From Sphaerimonospora sp050942215 (GTDB lineage Bacteria; Actinomycetota; Actinomycetes; Streptosporangiales; Streptosporangiaceae): a stretch of DNA of 64,000 bases. Shown here piece by piece: positions 56,732-64,000 of the stretch (within the stretch, counting starts at the first letter, position 1; each line of letters begins with the position of its first letter). The translations under genes were made by a program, and so were the position numbers. The notes below the pieces were generated by a model. It saw only the letters and a list, made by a program, of their open reading frames with translations, had not been told where the DNA came from and searched no databases. The DNA lies in NCBI RefSeq assembly GCF_050942215.1, contig NZ_CP192056.1, forward strand, positions 434,001-498,000. The letters run 5' to 3'.

Positions 56732-58207
56732 ATGCGTCTGTCCTGGCGAGCGCGGTCACCGCGCGTCTCCACCGTCGCGACCGCGGCACCGCCCCGGCGG
56801 GCCGCGCGCCGCAGCCTCGTAATCGGTGCCGCCTCGGTCCTGCTGGCCGGAGTCGGCATACTGGCCACACAGCCCGCACAGGCCGCCATCGCCTGCCGGG
56901 TCGACTACACCATCGCGTCGAGCTGGCCGGGCGGCTTCAACGTCAACATCACGATCAACAACCTCGGTGACGCGGTCAACGGCTGGCAGCTGAGCTGGTC
57001 CTTCGGCGCCGGTCAGCAGATCACCCAGATCTGGAACGCCGACCACACCCAGTCCGGCTCGTCGGTGACCGCCACCAACGTCTCCTACAACGCCTCCATC
57101 CCCTCCGGCGGCAGCACCGACTTCGGGTTCAACGGCTCGTGGAACGGCAGCAACCCCGTGCCCACGTCCTTCGCCCTGAACGGTGTGACGTGCGGCGGCT
57201 CCGGCACTCCCACGCCGACCCCCACCCCGACTCCCACACCGACCCCTACCCCGACCCCGACGCCGACGCCCACCCCGACGCCGACTCCGACACCCGGCAC
57301 GTGTGATCTTCCGACGACCTACCGCTGGACGTCGACCGGTGCGCTGGCGAACCCGAAGTCGGGATGGGTCTCGCTGAAGGACTTCACCAACGTCGTCTAC
57401 AACGGCAAGCACCTCGTCTACGCGACGACGCACGACACGGGAACGAGGTGGGGTTCGATGAACTTCGGCCTCTTCTCGAACTGGTCCGACATGGCCTCGG
57501 CCAGCCAGAACACGATGAACTTCTCCACCGTCGCGCCCACGCTGTTCTACTTCGCTCCGAAGAACATCTGGGTGCTGGCCTACCAGTGGGGCGGGACCGC
57601 CTTCTCCTACCGGACGTCGACCGACCCGTCCAACCCGAACGGCTGGTCCTCGCAGCAGACCCTGTCCACCGCGAGTATCTCCGGCTCCGGGACGGGCCCC
57701 ATCGACCAGACGCTCATCGGCGACGACAACAACATGTACCTGTTCTTCGCCGGGGACAACGGCAAGATCTACCGGTCCAGCATGCCCATCGGCAACTTCC
57801 CGGGCAACTTCGGCTCGAACTACACCACGATCATGAGCGACTCGACGAACAACCTGTTCGAAGGGGTCGAGGTCTACAAGCTCCAGGGCCAGAACAAGTA
57901 CCTCATGATCGTTGAGGCGATCGGTTCGCAGGGCCGCTACTTCCGTTCGTTCACGGCCACCAGCCTGAACGGTACGTGGACCCCGAACGCCACGAGCGAG
58001 AGCAACCCCTTCGCCGGCAAGGCCAACAGCGGCGCCACCTGGACCAACGACATCAGCCACGGTGACCTGGTCCGCGCCAACCCCGACCAGACCAAGACGG
58101 TCGACCCCTGCAACCTGCAGCTGCTCTACCAGGGCCGCAGCCCCAACTCCGGCGGCGACTACGGTCTCCTGCCCTACCGGCCGGGTCTGCTGACCCTGCA
58201 GCGCTGA
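56732..58207 (+). CDS. Secreted CBM2-GH62 arabinofuranosidase
   Basis: ATG 56732 is chosen since GAGGAG lies 7 bases before it; upstream ATG repeats at 56708-56719 are part of the leader. The 491-residue protein has a signal peptide (SLVIGAASVLLAGVGILATQ then PAQA-A), an N-terminal CBM2 (SSWPGGFNVNITINNLGDAV), a Pro-Thr linker and a GH62 domain (TYRWTSTGALANPKSGWVSL, KDFTNVVYNGKHLVY with the Asp base, GPIDQTLIGDDNNMY, NLFEGVEVYKLQG with the Glu acid). It removes arabinose side chains from arabinoxylan and so works with the xylanase encoded upstream. Domain order is reversed relative to the xylanase. Confidence 0.93.
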   Translation: MRLSWRARSPRVSTVATAAPPRRAARRSLVIGAASVLLAGVGILATQPAQAAIACRVDYTIASSWPGGFNVNITINNLGDAVNGWQLSWSFGAGQQITQIWNADHTQSGSSVTATNVSYNASIPSGGSTDFGFNGSWNGSNPVPTSFALNGVTCGGSGTPTPTPTPTPTPTPTPTPTPTPTPTPTPTPGTCDLPTTYRWTSTGALANPKSGWVSLKDFTNVVYNGKHLVYATTHDTGTRWGSMNFGLFSNWSDMASASQNTMNFSTVAPTLFYFAPKNIWVLAYQWGGTAFSYRTSTDPSNPNGWSSQQTLSTASISGSGTGPIDQTLIGDDNNMYLFFAGDNGKIYRSSMPIGNFPGNFGSNYTTIMSDSTNNLFEGVEVYKLQGQNKYLMIVEAIGSQGRYFRSFTATSLNGTWTPNATSESNPFAGKANSGATWTNDISHGDLVRANPDQTKTVDPCNLQLLYQGRSPNSGGDYGLLPYRPGLLTLQR

Positions 58208-58253
58208 CCCCCGCTGTCCGGCGTACGGGCCGGGCACGACCGGTGAACTGACG

Positions 58254-58321
58254 AAGGTGCACCTGATTCGTGCGAGGACGCGATCACCCTGATCGCATCC
58301 GAACGGAATCAGGTGCACCTT
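58254..58321. terminator. Long nested hairpin after the arabinoxylan genes
   Basis: AAGGTGCACCTGATTC (58254-58269) and its exact reverse complement (58306-58321) are 16-bp arms around a 36-base centre. The centre has its own 7-bp stem GCGATCA-CCC-TGATCGC (58280-58296). It lies 46 bp after the GH62 stop and ends in TTT, so a strong bidirectional terminator is the simplest view. The inner palindrome could also be a regulator site. Confidence 0.65.
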
Positions 58322-58575
58322 TCCGGTGCATCGGAGCCTCTATGTTTCATGCGTCGCCGAGAGCGGCTTGAGATCTCGACGATCCCTAGCGCGTGCGTCG
58401 GGGCCGATCGGACATGTGGTCAGGTCCACTGGGGTCCTCGCCGACTGAGATCCGCCGGAGGAGGGCGAGCCCGCGCGGGGCGAATCCAGGCCCGTGCCGC
58501 TGGTGTCCTTCCGCTTGTGCGGTAGTCCCGAATTCCCGGACGTGCGACGTCGGTAGTGACGTATACCGTAACGCC
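58322..58575. other. Intergenic region, nothing recognised
   Basis: It separates the hairpin and the DinB-type gene. No repeat or clear promoter was identified by eye. Confidence 0.3.
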
Positions 58576-59202
58576 ATGACCGACAGCGACGCCCCGTGGG
58601 AGCCACCTCTCGCCGGCACCGAGGCCGAGCACCTGGTCGGTGCGCTGGACCGTCTGCGGACGACCTTCCGTTGGAAGGCCGACGGCCTCGATGCGGCAGG
58701 GCTGCGGACCCGCATCGGTGCTTCCTCGCTGACCCTCGGCGGCCTGCTCAAGCACCTCGCGCGCGTCGAGGAGCAGTGCTTCGGCACCAAGCTCAGCGGT
58801 ACGCCGCTCGGCGCACCGTGGGATGCCGAAGACTGGGACGCCGACCCCGACTGGGACTTCAACTCGGCCGCCGACGACACCCCCGAACGGCTCTACGCGC
58901 TCTGGGATGACGCCGTCGAACGGTCCAGGGCGAGGCTCGACGCCGCCTTGGCCGACAGCGGGCTCGACCAGTTCGTCCACCTCTCCTGGCCTGATGGTCG
59001 CCATGCCAGCCTGCGGCGCATTGTGTGCGACCTGATCGAGGAGTACGGCCGGCACACCGGCCACGCCGACCTCCTCCGCGAGGCCGTGGACGGGCTTGCC
59101 GGTGAGGACCCTCCGGCCGGATGGCGCCTACGAACGACTGCTGACCAGAACCGAGCACGGCGTCCGGCAGCCGCGCCCACCGTCCGCGATGAGGGAAGGT
59201 GA
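58576..59202 (+). CDS. DinB-superfamily protein (DUF664, mycothiol-transferase-like)
   Basis: The 208-residue protein has the DinB helical-bundle pattern: LVGALDRLRTTFRWKADGLD, LTLGGLLKHLARVEEQCFGT (first metal His), and LRRIVCDLIEEYGRHTGHAD (second and third His, H-x3-H). This subfamily uses mycothiol as thiol donor in actinobacteria. The tail after LAGEDPP is Arg/Ala-rich. The gene stands alone. Confidence 0.85.
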   Translation: MTDSDAPWEPPLAGTEAEHLVGALDRLRTTFRWKADGLDAAGLRTRIGASSLTLGGLLKHLARVEEQCFGTKLSGTPLGAPWDAEDWDADPDWDFNSAADDTPERLYALWDDAVERSRARLDAALADSGLDQFVHLSWPDGRHASLRRIVCDLIEEYGRHTGHADLLREAVDGLAGEDPPAGWRLRTTADQNRARRPAAAPTVRDEGR

Positions 59203-59269
59203 TGTGCCCCGGTATTGCCCCGGCCTTGGGAAAACCGGCGTGGCGGGCGCTCATTCACTGCCCTGCTCG

Positions 59270-59615
59270 CCTGCTCGGGACCGACCACGGTTCTCATTGG
59301 TGCGCCCGAATGGGTGTCGGCCAGGTCGACACCAGGTCGTGGTGGTCAGCTATCGGGGCACCAAGCGCTATCCCAACGAAGTCCTGCGCCTGGCGGCCTC
59401 GGCGGGGGATCGGCGTGCCCGTCTTCCTCTGCGCGGCCGACAAGGCGGCCGATCTTCCGTTCGTTCCGGTTCCCGACCTGATCCGGCCGCTGGTGGCGAT
59501 CGTCCCGTTCCAGCGTCTGGTCTCGCTTGTCGCCGCGCGTACGGGGGCCAGTCCCGACCTCACCCATCTGGAGGCCGAACCGTGGACCTCGGCCATCAGG
59601 TCGGTGAAGCTGTGA
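59270..59615 (+). pseudogene. Frameshifted SIS-domain (sugar isomerase) fragment
   Basis: One frame reads VVVVSYRGTKRYPNEVLRLA; after a G-run near 59400 the next frame continues GIGVPVFLCAADKAADLPFV, then VAIVPFQRLVSLVAARTGAS and PDLTHLEAEPWTSAIRSVKL and stops at 59613-59615. The VVSYRGTKRY and PFQRL..A...G..PD motifs are those of SIS-domain proteins (glucosamine-6-P synthase-like). The N-terminal two thirds are missing. It is a single-base frameshift in a fragment, or a sequencing error in an already truncated gene. Confidence 0.6.
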
Positions 59616-59791
59616 CCGCCGCATCCTCCGTCACCGAGGCGTATCCGCGGGATCCGGGGTTCGTGAACGTCGTCGCGGAGACGTCCTTCCCAGCCGAGTT
59701 TTCCGCCGCCTGCTCGTTCACTGGGAGATCCGCGACGACATGCACGAGGCGCTCACGACCTTGGCCGCCGCGTCTCCATCAGGGGTCTGGC
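59616..59791. other. Intergenic region, possible further decay
   Basis: A short frame ending RDDMHEALTTLAAASPSGVW at about 59790 could be a remnant of a transcription factor or enzyme, but no family is recognised. Confidence 0.25.
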
Positions 59792-60403
59792 CTAGGCGGC
59801 CAGGCGACGGCGTTCCAGGGCCGCGGCCACGATGTAGCCGGCACCGCCCGCGATGGCCAGTACCGAGTAGACGCCGGGGGTGTCGAGGAAGAGGGAGGCG
59901 GAGGAGATCAGCGCGAGCCAGGTGCCCAGGCCGTAGTGCAGGGTGTTGCGGCGGACGGCGCCTTCGGCGAGGTTGATCAGGCCGACCACGAGAACGGAGC
60001 CGGCGGGCCAGAGCACATCCTGCAGTTCGGGCAGGTCGAAGGCGGTGGCCACGCCGGTGATGGCCAGTGCCAGGGCGACGAAGCCGGTCACCCAGGAGGT
60101 CCCGACCAGCTTCTCGGCGAGCAGTTCGGACTGGTCGGCGCCACGCTTGGCGCGGGCGCCCGCCCTCATGGTCAGGACCAGGCCGGCCACGACGCCGACA
60201 CCGAGCAGGGTGAGGGGCACCCAGGCGGGCAGGGGGAGCACCGGGTCGGCGCCCTTGGAGAGCGCGGCCGTGCCGTGCCCGAGGATGAAGGCCGCGGCGA
60301 AGCTGATGTAGGAGGAGCGGTTGTCGGCCTTGTTCACGGCCGGGACCGTGGTCGCGGGGATCGGCATGGCGGGGACCGGCGTGGTGGAGGCGATGGCGTT
60401 CAT
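59792..60403 (-). CDS. Multi-spanning membrane protein, unknown
   Basis: From ATG 60403 the 203-residue protein has six hydrophobic segments (SYISFAAAFILGHGTAAL, WVPLTLLGVGVVAGLVLTMR, SWVTGFVALALAITGVATAF, VLWPAGSVLVVGLINLAEGA, LGTWLALISSASLF, VYSVLAIAGGAGYIVAAAL). A Pro/Thr-rich N-terminus precedes them. No transporter signature is seen. It stands alone on the minus strand. Confidence 0.6.
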   Translation of the reverse strand: MNAIASTTPVPAMPIPATTVPAVNKADNRSSYISFAAAFILGHGTAALSKGADPVLPLPAWVPLTLLGVGVVAGLVLTMRAGARAKRGADQSELLAEKLVGTSWVTGFVALALAITGVATAFDLPELQDVLWPAGSVLVVGLINLAEGAVRRNTLHYGLGTWLALISSASLFLDTPGVYSVLAIAGGAGYIVAAALERRRLAA

Positions 60404-60719
60404 GGTGTGGACCTCTCGGGTGGATGGTTCGGGGTGAGATGCGCCGGCGCGGCCACGAGGTGTGGCATGAGCCCGGCCGGTCAGGGGAAGGCGCGGATCA
60501 CGGTCTGCCGGTGGACCAGGTCGTGCGGGCCCGGTCACAGCGCGATCGTGTCGGCGCGGGGGCGGTGCTGGTCGAGTGCCCGGCGGTGCTGTCGGTGGGG
60601 GCATGGGTGAAGAGCCGGGCCGGTCGCCGCCGTCAGGATGCCCGGCCCGCAGTCGGGTTCCCTCACTCCGGCGGTTGTGTACGCGGCCTTTCCTGTGGGC
60701 CGCTCGCGACGGCATGACC
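60404..60719. other. Intergenic region, nothing recognised
   Basis: Frames on both strands are Arg-rich and look random. It should contain the promoter of the membrane protein gene and the 3' end of the oxidoreductase gene. Confidence 0.3.
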
Positions 60720-61763
60720 TCACGTCTCAGGGACGATGACGACCTTGCCGAGGACCGTCCTGGACTCGGCGAGTGTCAGCGCGGCGGACGTGTCGGTGAG
60801 CGGGATCCGTGCGGCGATCTGCGGGACGACGGCGCCGACTGCCACCAGTCGCAGCACCTGGGTGAGGTCCGCGCTGAGCCGGTCGCGGAAGGCGGCCAGG
60901 CGGCGCCGGCCCGCCCAGAAGTTGTAGAAGTGCGCGCTCTTGCCGTTGGGCAGGTGGTTCCAGGCCAGTAACCGGGCGAACAGCTTGAGCATCGGTAGGA
61001 GGGCGTTGCCCTTGTCGTTCTTGCCCGATGCCGCGCCGTAGTTGACCAGTGTGCCGCCCCGTCGCAGCAGTCGCCACGACTGCACCAGCCCGGGGCCGCC
61101 GACGTGGTCGAAGACGGCGTCCACGCCTCCGGGCGCGAGCTTGCGGATCTGCTGGTACATGTCCGGATCGTGGTAGTCGACAGGGGTCACGCCCAGCTTG
61201 CGCAGGGTCTCGTGGTGGCGCGCCGAGGCCGTGCCGATCACCGCGATCCCGGCGTGCCGGGCCAGTTGCACGAGGATGGAGCCGACACCGCCGTTGGCTC
61301 CCAGCACCACCACGGTCGCGCCGGCGCTGACCTTGGCCGTGCGGTGCAGCATCTGCCAGGCGGTGACGCCGTTGACGGCCACGGCCTCCGCGGCCGCCGC
61401 GTCCACCTCATCAGGCACCGGTACGAGGTCGCCGGCCTCGACGAGCAGGTGGCTGGCCCACCCGCCGACCTTGATGACCGCGGCGAAGCGGTGGCCTACC
61501 AGCGCGGGGTCCACGCCGGGTCCGGTGGCGGTGACCGTGCCCACCACGTCGTAGCCGGGCACGAACGGGAACGGTGGCTGGTCGTAGTACTTGCCCAGGC
61601 GCATCTGCTGCTCGGCGAAGGACACGCCGGTGGCGTCCATGCGCAGGAGGATCTGCCCCTCGGCCGGGGGCGGGATATCGCGGACCTGGACGAGCAGGCC
61701 GCTCGGCTCGACCGGGCCAGGTAAAACGATCTCTGTGGTGTGGGTGGCGACGGTGCTGTTCAT
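60720..61763 (-). CDS. Zinc-independent MDR-family quinone/enone oxidoreductase
   Basis: The 347-residue protein has the MDR fold: FPFVPGYDVVGTVTATGPGV, VNGVTAWQMLHRTAKVSAGA, the cofactor motif VVVLGANGGVGSILVQLARH, VDAVFDHVGGPGLVQSWRLL and RGGTLVNYGAASG. No structural-zinc Cys cluster is seen, so it is of the quinone-oxidoreductase type with NADPH. It is divergent from the TetR gene at 61872, which most likely represses it. ATG 61763 is used; TetR-operator-like repeats lie between them. Confidence 0.88.
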   Translation of the reverse strand: MNSTVATHTTEIVLPGPVEPSGLLVQVRDIPPPAEGQILLRMDATGVSFAEQQMRLGKYYDQPPFPFVPGYDVVGTVTATGPGVDPALVGHRFAAVIKVGGWASHLLVEAGDLVPVPDEVDAAAAEAVAVNGVTAWQMLHRTAKVSAGATVVVLGANGGVGSILVQLARHAGIAVIGTASARHHETLRKLGVTPVDYHDPDMYQQIRKLAPGGVDAVFDHVGGPGLVQSWRLLRRGGTLVNYGAASGKNDKGNALLPMLKLFARLLAWNHLPNGKSAHFYNFWAGRRRLAAFRDRLSADLTQVLRLVAVGAVVPQIAARIPLTDTSAALTLAESRTVLGKVVIVPET

Positions 61764-61791
61764 GACCTGTCCCTTGAGATTCCGATGTTTG

Positions 61792-61810
61792 GTTACAGTC
61801 GTAAGGTAAC
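61792..61810. promoter_or_regulatory. TetR operator candidate GTTAC-N9-GTAAC
   Basis: GTTAC (61792-61796) and GTAAC (61806-61810) form a 19-bp inverted repeat between the divergent oxidoreductase and TetR genes. A related half-site GGTTAC occurs at 61863-61868, just before the TetR start. Confidence 0.5.
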
Positions 61811-61871
61811 GCACGTAAGTCTACGGATGCAAGAGAGGCGCCCAGTAAACTTCGCGGTGTATGGTTACAGG

Positions 61872-62528
61872 GTGAAGCAAAACGAATCGGCGGAGCCCGC
61901 CGCACCGGGACCGACCCGGAGGCGTAATCGCCGTGGCGAGGGGCGCAAGCTGCGCGACGAGATCATCACCGCCGCGGTGGAACTGCTCGACGAACACGGC
62001 GACGAACACGCCATCACCCTGCGCTCGATCGCTCGCCGGATCGGGATCGCCGCGCCCTCGATCTACCCGCACTTCCCGGATCCGCAGGCCATCATGCTGG
62101 CCGTCGTACGCCAGGAGTTCGGCCGGCTCACCACGGCCATGCGCACGGCAGCGGCGGGCAGCGGCAAGGATCCCCGGCAACGGCTGCTCGCCGCCTGCCA
62201 CGCCTATCTCGACCTGGCCCAGGCCCACCCCGGGCGCTACCGCATCATGTTCGGCGGCCTGTGGACGCCGAACATGAGCGAAGGCTCGATCTCCGAAGAC
62301 GACATGGACGGGCTGGGCATGGATGCCCTGCAGGTCTTCGTCGACGCCCTCGGTGACTGCGTCGCCGAGGGTCAATCCACCAGCACGGACCTCTTCAGTG
62401 ACGCGGTCGCGCTGTGGCTGGGCCTGCACGGCCTGGCCCACCAGCGCGCGGTGATCCGCAAATTTCCATGGCCGGATGACCTAGCCGAACGGATGATCGG
62501 TGCTCTGGCGCGTCTCAGGGTCACCTGA
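61872..62528 (+). CDS. TetR-family regulator
   Basis: GTG 61872 opens MKQNESAEPAAPGPTRRRNR. The helix-turn-helix is IITAAVELLDEHGDEHAITL then RSIARRIGIAAPSIYPHFPD, and the WHG-like C-terminal domain (RLLAACHAYLDLAQAHPGRY, RIMFGGLWTP, ALWLGLHGLAHQRAV) is of the TetR_C_13 type. It faces the oxidoreductase gene, so control of an enone- or quinone-detoxifying enzyme is likely. Confidence 0.87.
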   Translation: MKQNESAEPAAPGPTRRRNRRGEGRKLRDEIITAAVELLDEHGDEHAITLRSIARRIGIAAPSIYPHFPDPQAIMLAVVRQEFGRLTTAMRTAAAGSGKDPRQRLLAACHAYLDLAQAHPGRYRIMFGGLWTPNMSEGSISEDDMDGLGMDALQVFVDALGDCVAEGQSTSTDLFSDAVALWLGLHGLAHQRAVIRKFPWPDDLAERMIGALARLRVT

Positions 62529-62561
62529 ACCCACATCGCGACGCACCTCACGCACGGCCGG

Positions 62562-63428
62562 TTAGTCCAGCACCCGTCCGAGGAAGCCGCGCAGGTAACC
62601 CGCGACGACGTCCAGGTGGCTCTCCAGCAGGAAGTGACCGCCGTTGATCAGATGCACCTCCGCGTCCTTGGCGTCGCGGGCGAAGGCCTGCGCGCCCGCC
62701 GGGCCGAAGATTTCGTCGTTGCGGCCCCACACGGCGAGCACCGGGACCTCATTGTCACGTAGGAATTCGTGCAGCAGCGGGTAGAGCGGGCGGTTGCTCT
62801 GGTAGTCGCGGAACAGCGTCAGCTGGATCTCGTCGTTGCCCTCGCGGGAGATGAGGGCGAAGTCGTGCTCCCAGGTGTCCGGGCTGATCAGGCTCGGGTC
62901 GGGCACGCCGTGCACGTACTGCCAGCGGATGGCGTCGGCGCTCAGCGCGGCGCGGACGGCGGGTTCTGTGTCGGGGCCGGGGTTCGCCCCGTAGGCCCAG
63001 ACATCGGTCCAGAACGACTCGACGAAACCGTCCTCGTAGCCGTTGCCGTTCTGGGTGACGAGGGCGGAGATCCGTTCGGGGTGCTTGAGCGCGAGGCGCC
63101 ATCCGATGGGGGCGCCGTAGTCATGGACGTAGAGGGCGTAGCGGTCCAGCCCCAGCTGGTCGAGCAGTCCGGAGGTGATTTCGGCGAGGGCGTCGAAGGT
63201 GTAGGTGAACTCCCCTGCGAGGGGGGCGGCGGAGTGGCCGAAGCCGAGGTGGTCCGGCGCGATGACGTGGTAGTCGTCGGCCAACAGCGGGATGAGTTCG
63301 CGGAACATGAACGAGCTGGTCGGGTAGCCGTGCAGCAGGACGATCGCGGGAGCGTCGGCGGGGCCGGCTTCGCGGTAGAAGATTTCATGGCCGTCGACTG
63401 TGGTGGTCCGGTGGTGCACCGAGCTCAT
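62562..63428 (-). CDS. Alpha/beta hydrolase (haloalkane dehalogenase/epoxide hydrolase-like)
   Basis: The 288-residue protein has the oxyanion loop LLHGYPTSSFMFREL, the nucleophile elbow YVHDYGAPIGWRLAL with Asp (not Ser), and the catalytic His in LINGGHFLLESHLD; VLAVWGRNDEIFGP carries the acid. An Asp nucleophile means dehalogenases or epoxide hydrolases rather than esterases. It is divergent from the CGNR-type gene. Confidence 0.88.
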   Translation of the reverse strand: MSSVHHRTTTVDGHEIFYREAGPADAPAIVLLHGYPTSSFMFRELIPLLADDYHVIAPDHLGFGHSAAPLAGEFTYTFDALAEITSGLLDQLGLDRYALYVHDYGAPIGWRLALKHPERISALVTQNGNGYEDGFVESFWTDVWAYGANPGPDTEPAVRAALSADAIRWQYVHGVPDPSLISPDTWEHDFALISREGNDEIQLTLFRDYQSNRPLYPLLHEFLRDNEVPVLAVWGRNDEIFGPAGAQAFARDAKDAEVHLINGGHFLLESHLDVVAGYLRGFLGRVLD

Positions 63429-63477
63429 GTCTAACCCCTTCGAATCTTTGATACGGTTAGTTATCTAGCATGGAACC

Positions 63478-64000
63478 ATGAACGGTCCTAACCTGTCAAG
63501 TGACTCGATCTGGTTAGAGGAAGGATGGCACTCGATGGACGCGCTGCTCGACCTGCTCAACAGCAGGCCACTGGTCAACGGTGAAGAACAGGACGCGCTC
63601 GGCGACCCGGCCGAAGGCAGGCACTGGGCGCAGGAGCACGGCGGCGAAGGCAGCCTCGCGGAACTGGCACTGCTGCGCGAGGTGCGGGACATCCTGCGGG
63701 ACGTGGTGCGCGGAGAAAGCTCGCCCGTCGCGTTGAGCCCCCTGCTCGAGGGGGTCCACCAGATCCCCGAGATCACATCGAATGGTCTTCAGTGGACGGT
63801 CGAGACTCCTCCGCACGCCCGGCTGGCCGTCGAAATGGTTCTCGCCTGGGCCGCCACCGAGAAGCAACTACCCGGCCGGCTACGCCCCTGCGCCAACGAG
63901 GAGTGCCAGCTTTTCCTGCTCGACCGCAGCCGCGCCAACCGCGCCCGCTGGTGCTCGATGGCTGTCTGCGGCAACCGAGAGAAGGCACGCCGTCACTACA
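63478..64000 (+). CDS. CGNR zinc-finger protein, 3' end outside the window
   Basis: ATG 63478 opens MNGPNLSSDSIWLEEGWHSM, followed by an ABATE-like domain (LDLLNSRPLVNGEEQDALGD, LLREVRDILRDVVRGESSPV). The C-terminal zinc finger is RPCANEECQLFLLDRSRANR followed by ARWCSMAVCGNREKARRHY (C-x4-C and C-x4-C with the CGNR signature), ending at the window edge. These are putative transcription regulators. It faces the dehalogenase-like gene and may control it. The reading frame is open through base 64000. Confidence 0.85.
   Translation, partial: MNGPNLSSDSIWLEEGWHSMDALLDLLNSRPLVNGEEQDALGDPAEGRHWAQEHGGEGSLAELALLREVRDILRDVVRGESSPVALSPLLEGVHQIPEITSNGLQWTVETPPHARLAVEMVLAWAATEKQLPGRLRPCANEECQLFLLDRSRANRARWCSMAVCGNREKARRHY

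Overview
The window is GC-rich DNA from an aerobic, probably filamentous actinomycete. The signs are G/C-ending codons, many GTG starts, translationally coupled operons, TetR/GntR/XRE regulators, secreted CBM2 xylan-degrading enzymes with Pro-Thr linkers, and a DinB/mycothiol-transferase-type protein. Gene content fits Streptosporangiales (Nonomuraea/Streptosporangium-like), but this placement is a guess. No rRNA, tRNA or CRISPR array was seen.

Layout. (1) 0-2 kb: a HAD hydrolase fragment, a TRIC-type channel and a secreted lytic transglycosylase. (2) About 2-16 kb is an accessory island: a decayed propeller gene, an AlbA_2 ATPase-like protein, a decayed NucS-like nuclease gene, a ParB-like protein, a PLD-helicase-DUF3427 protein, a GntR regulator with a perfect 26-bp operator-like palindrome, an IS1380-type element that splits a small gene with a clean 5-bp target duplication, and two antibiotic-kinase-like proteins. 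(3) 16.3-26.8 kb: a secreted protein, then a compact minus-strand small-molecule cluster. One operon is FAAL, two acyl-CoA-dehydrogenase-like proteins and an ACP. The other is TetR, DoxX, a second adenylating enzyme, a possible Cys-His-Asp enzyme and a nucleoside-deoxyribosyltransferase-like protein. Both operons have the same doubled 12-bp operator just downstream of a -35/-10 promoter, so they look like one regulon with no PKS or NRPS. (4) 27.3-27.8 kb: a DoxX gene under a doubled GGATAG-N5-CTATCC operator.

(5) 28.1-35.5 kb: a five-gene coupled operon, SWIM zinc finger - unknown - VWA - MoxR AAA+ - DUF5682, resembling NTP-dependent conflict or quality-control systems. (6) 35.5-54.2 kb: a large nitrogen-related locus. 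It combines Nit1C/nitrogen-starvation families (MSMEG_0572/Sll0783, radical SAM MSMEG_0568, GNAT MSMEG_0567, AIR-synthase-like Sll0787, glycosyltransferase MSMEG_0565), but without the nitrilase, with carbamoyl-releasing chemistry (FdrA, DUF1116, carbamate kinase), two fumarase/aspartase-type lyases, a PLP enzyme and a phosphosulfolactate-synthase-like protein. A shared motif, close to ASTATNGKAAAC, lies at three of its promoters. (7) 54.7-58.3 kb: arabinoxylan hydrolases (GH10-CBM2 and CBM2-GH62) with operator candidates upstream and a long hairpin downstream. (8) 58.6-64 kb: a DinB protein, a frameshifted SIS remnant, a membrane protein, an MDR oxidoreductase/TetR divergent pair, and an alpha/beta hydrolase divergent to a CGNR zinc-finger protein that runs off the window.

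The strongest candidates for undescribed biology are the FAAL/ACAD/ACP cluster with its two-operator regulon, the nitrilase-less nitrogen locus merged with FdrA/DUF1116, and the SWIM-VWA-MoxR-DUF5682 operon. Family assignments come from reading motifs and recalled family features. No database search was possible.
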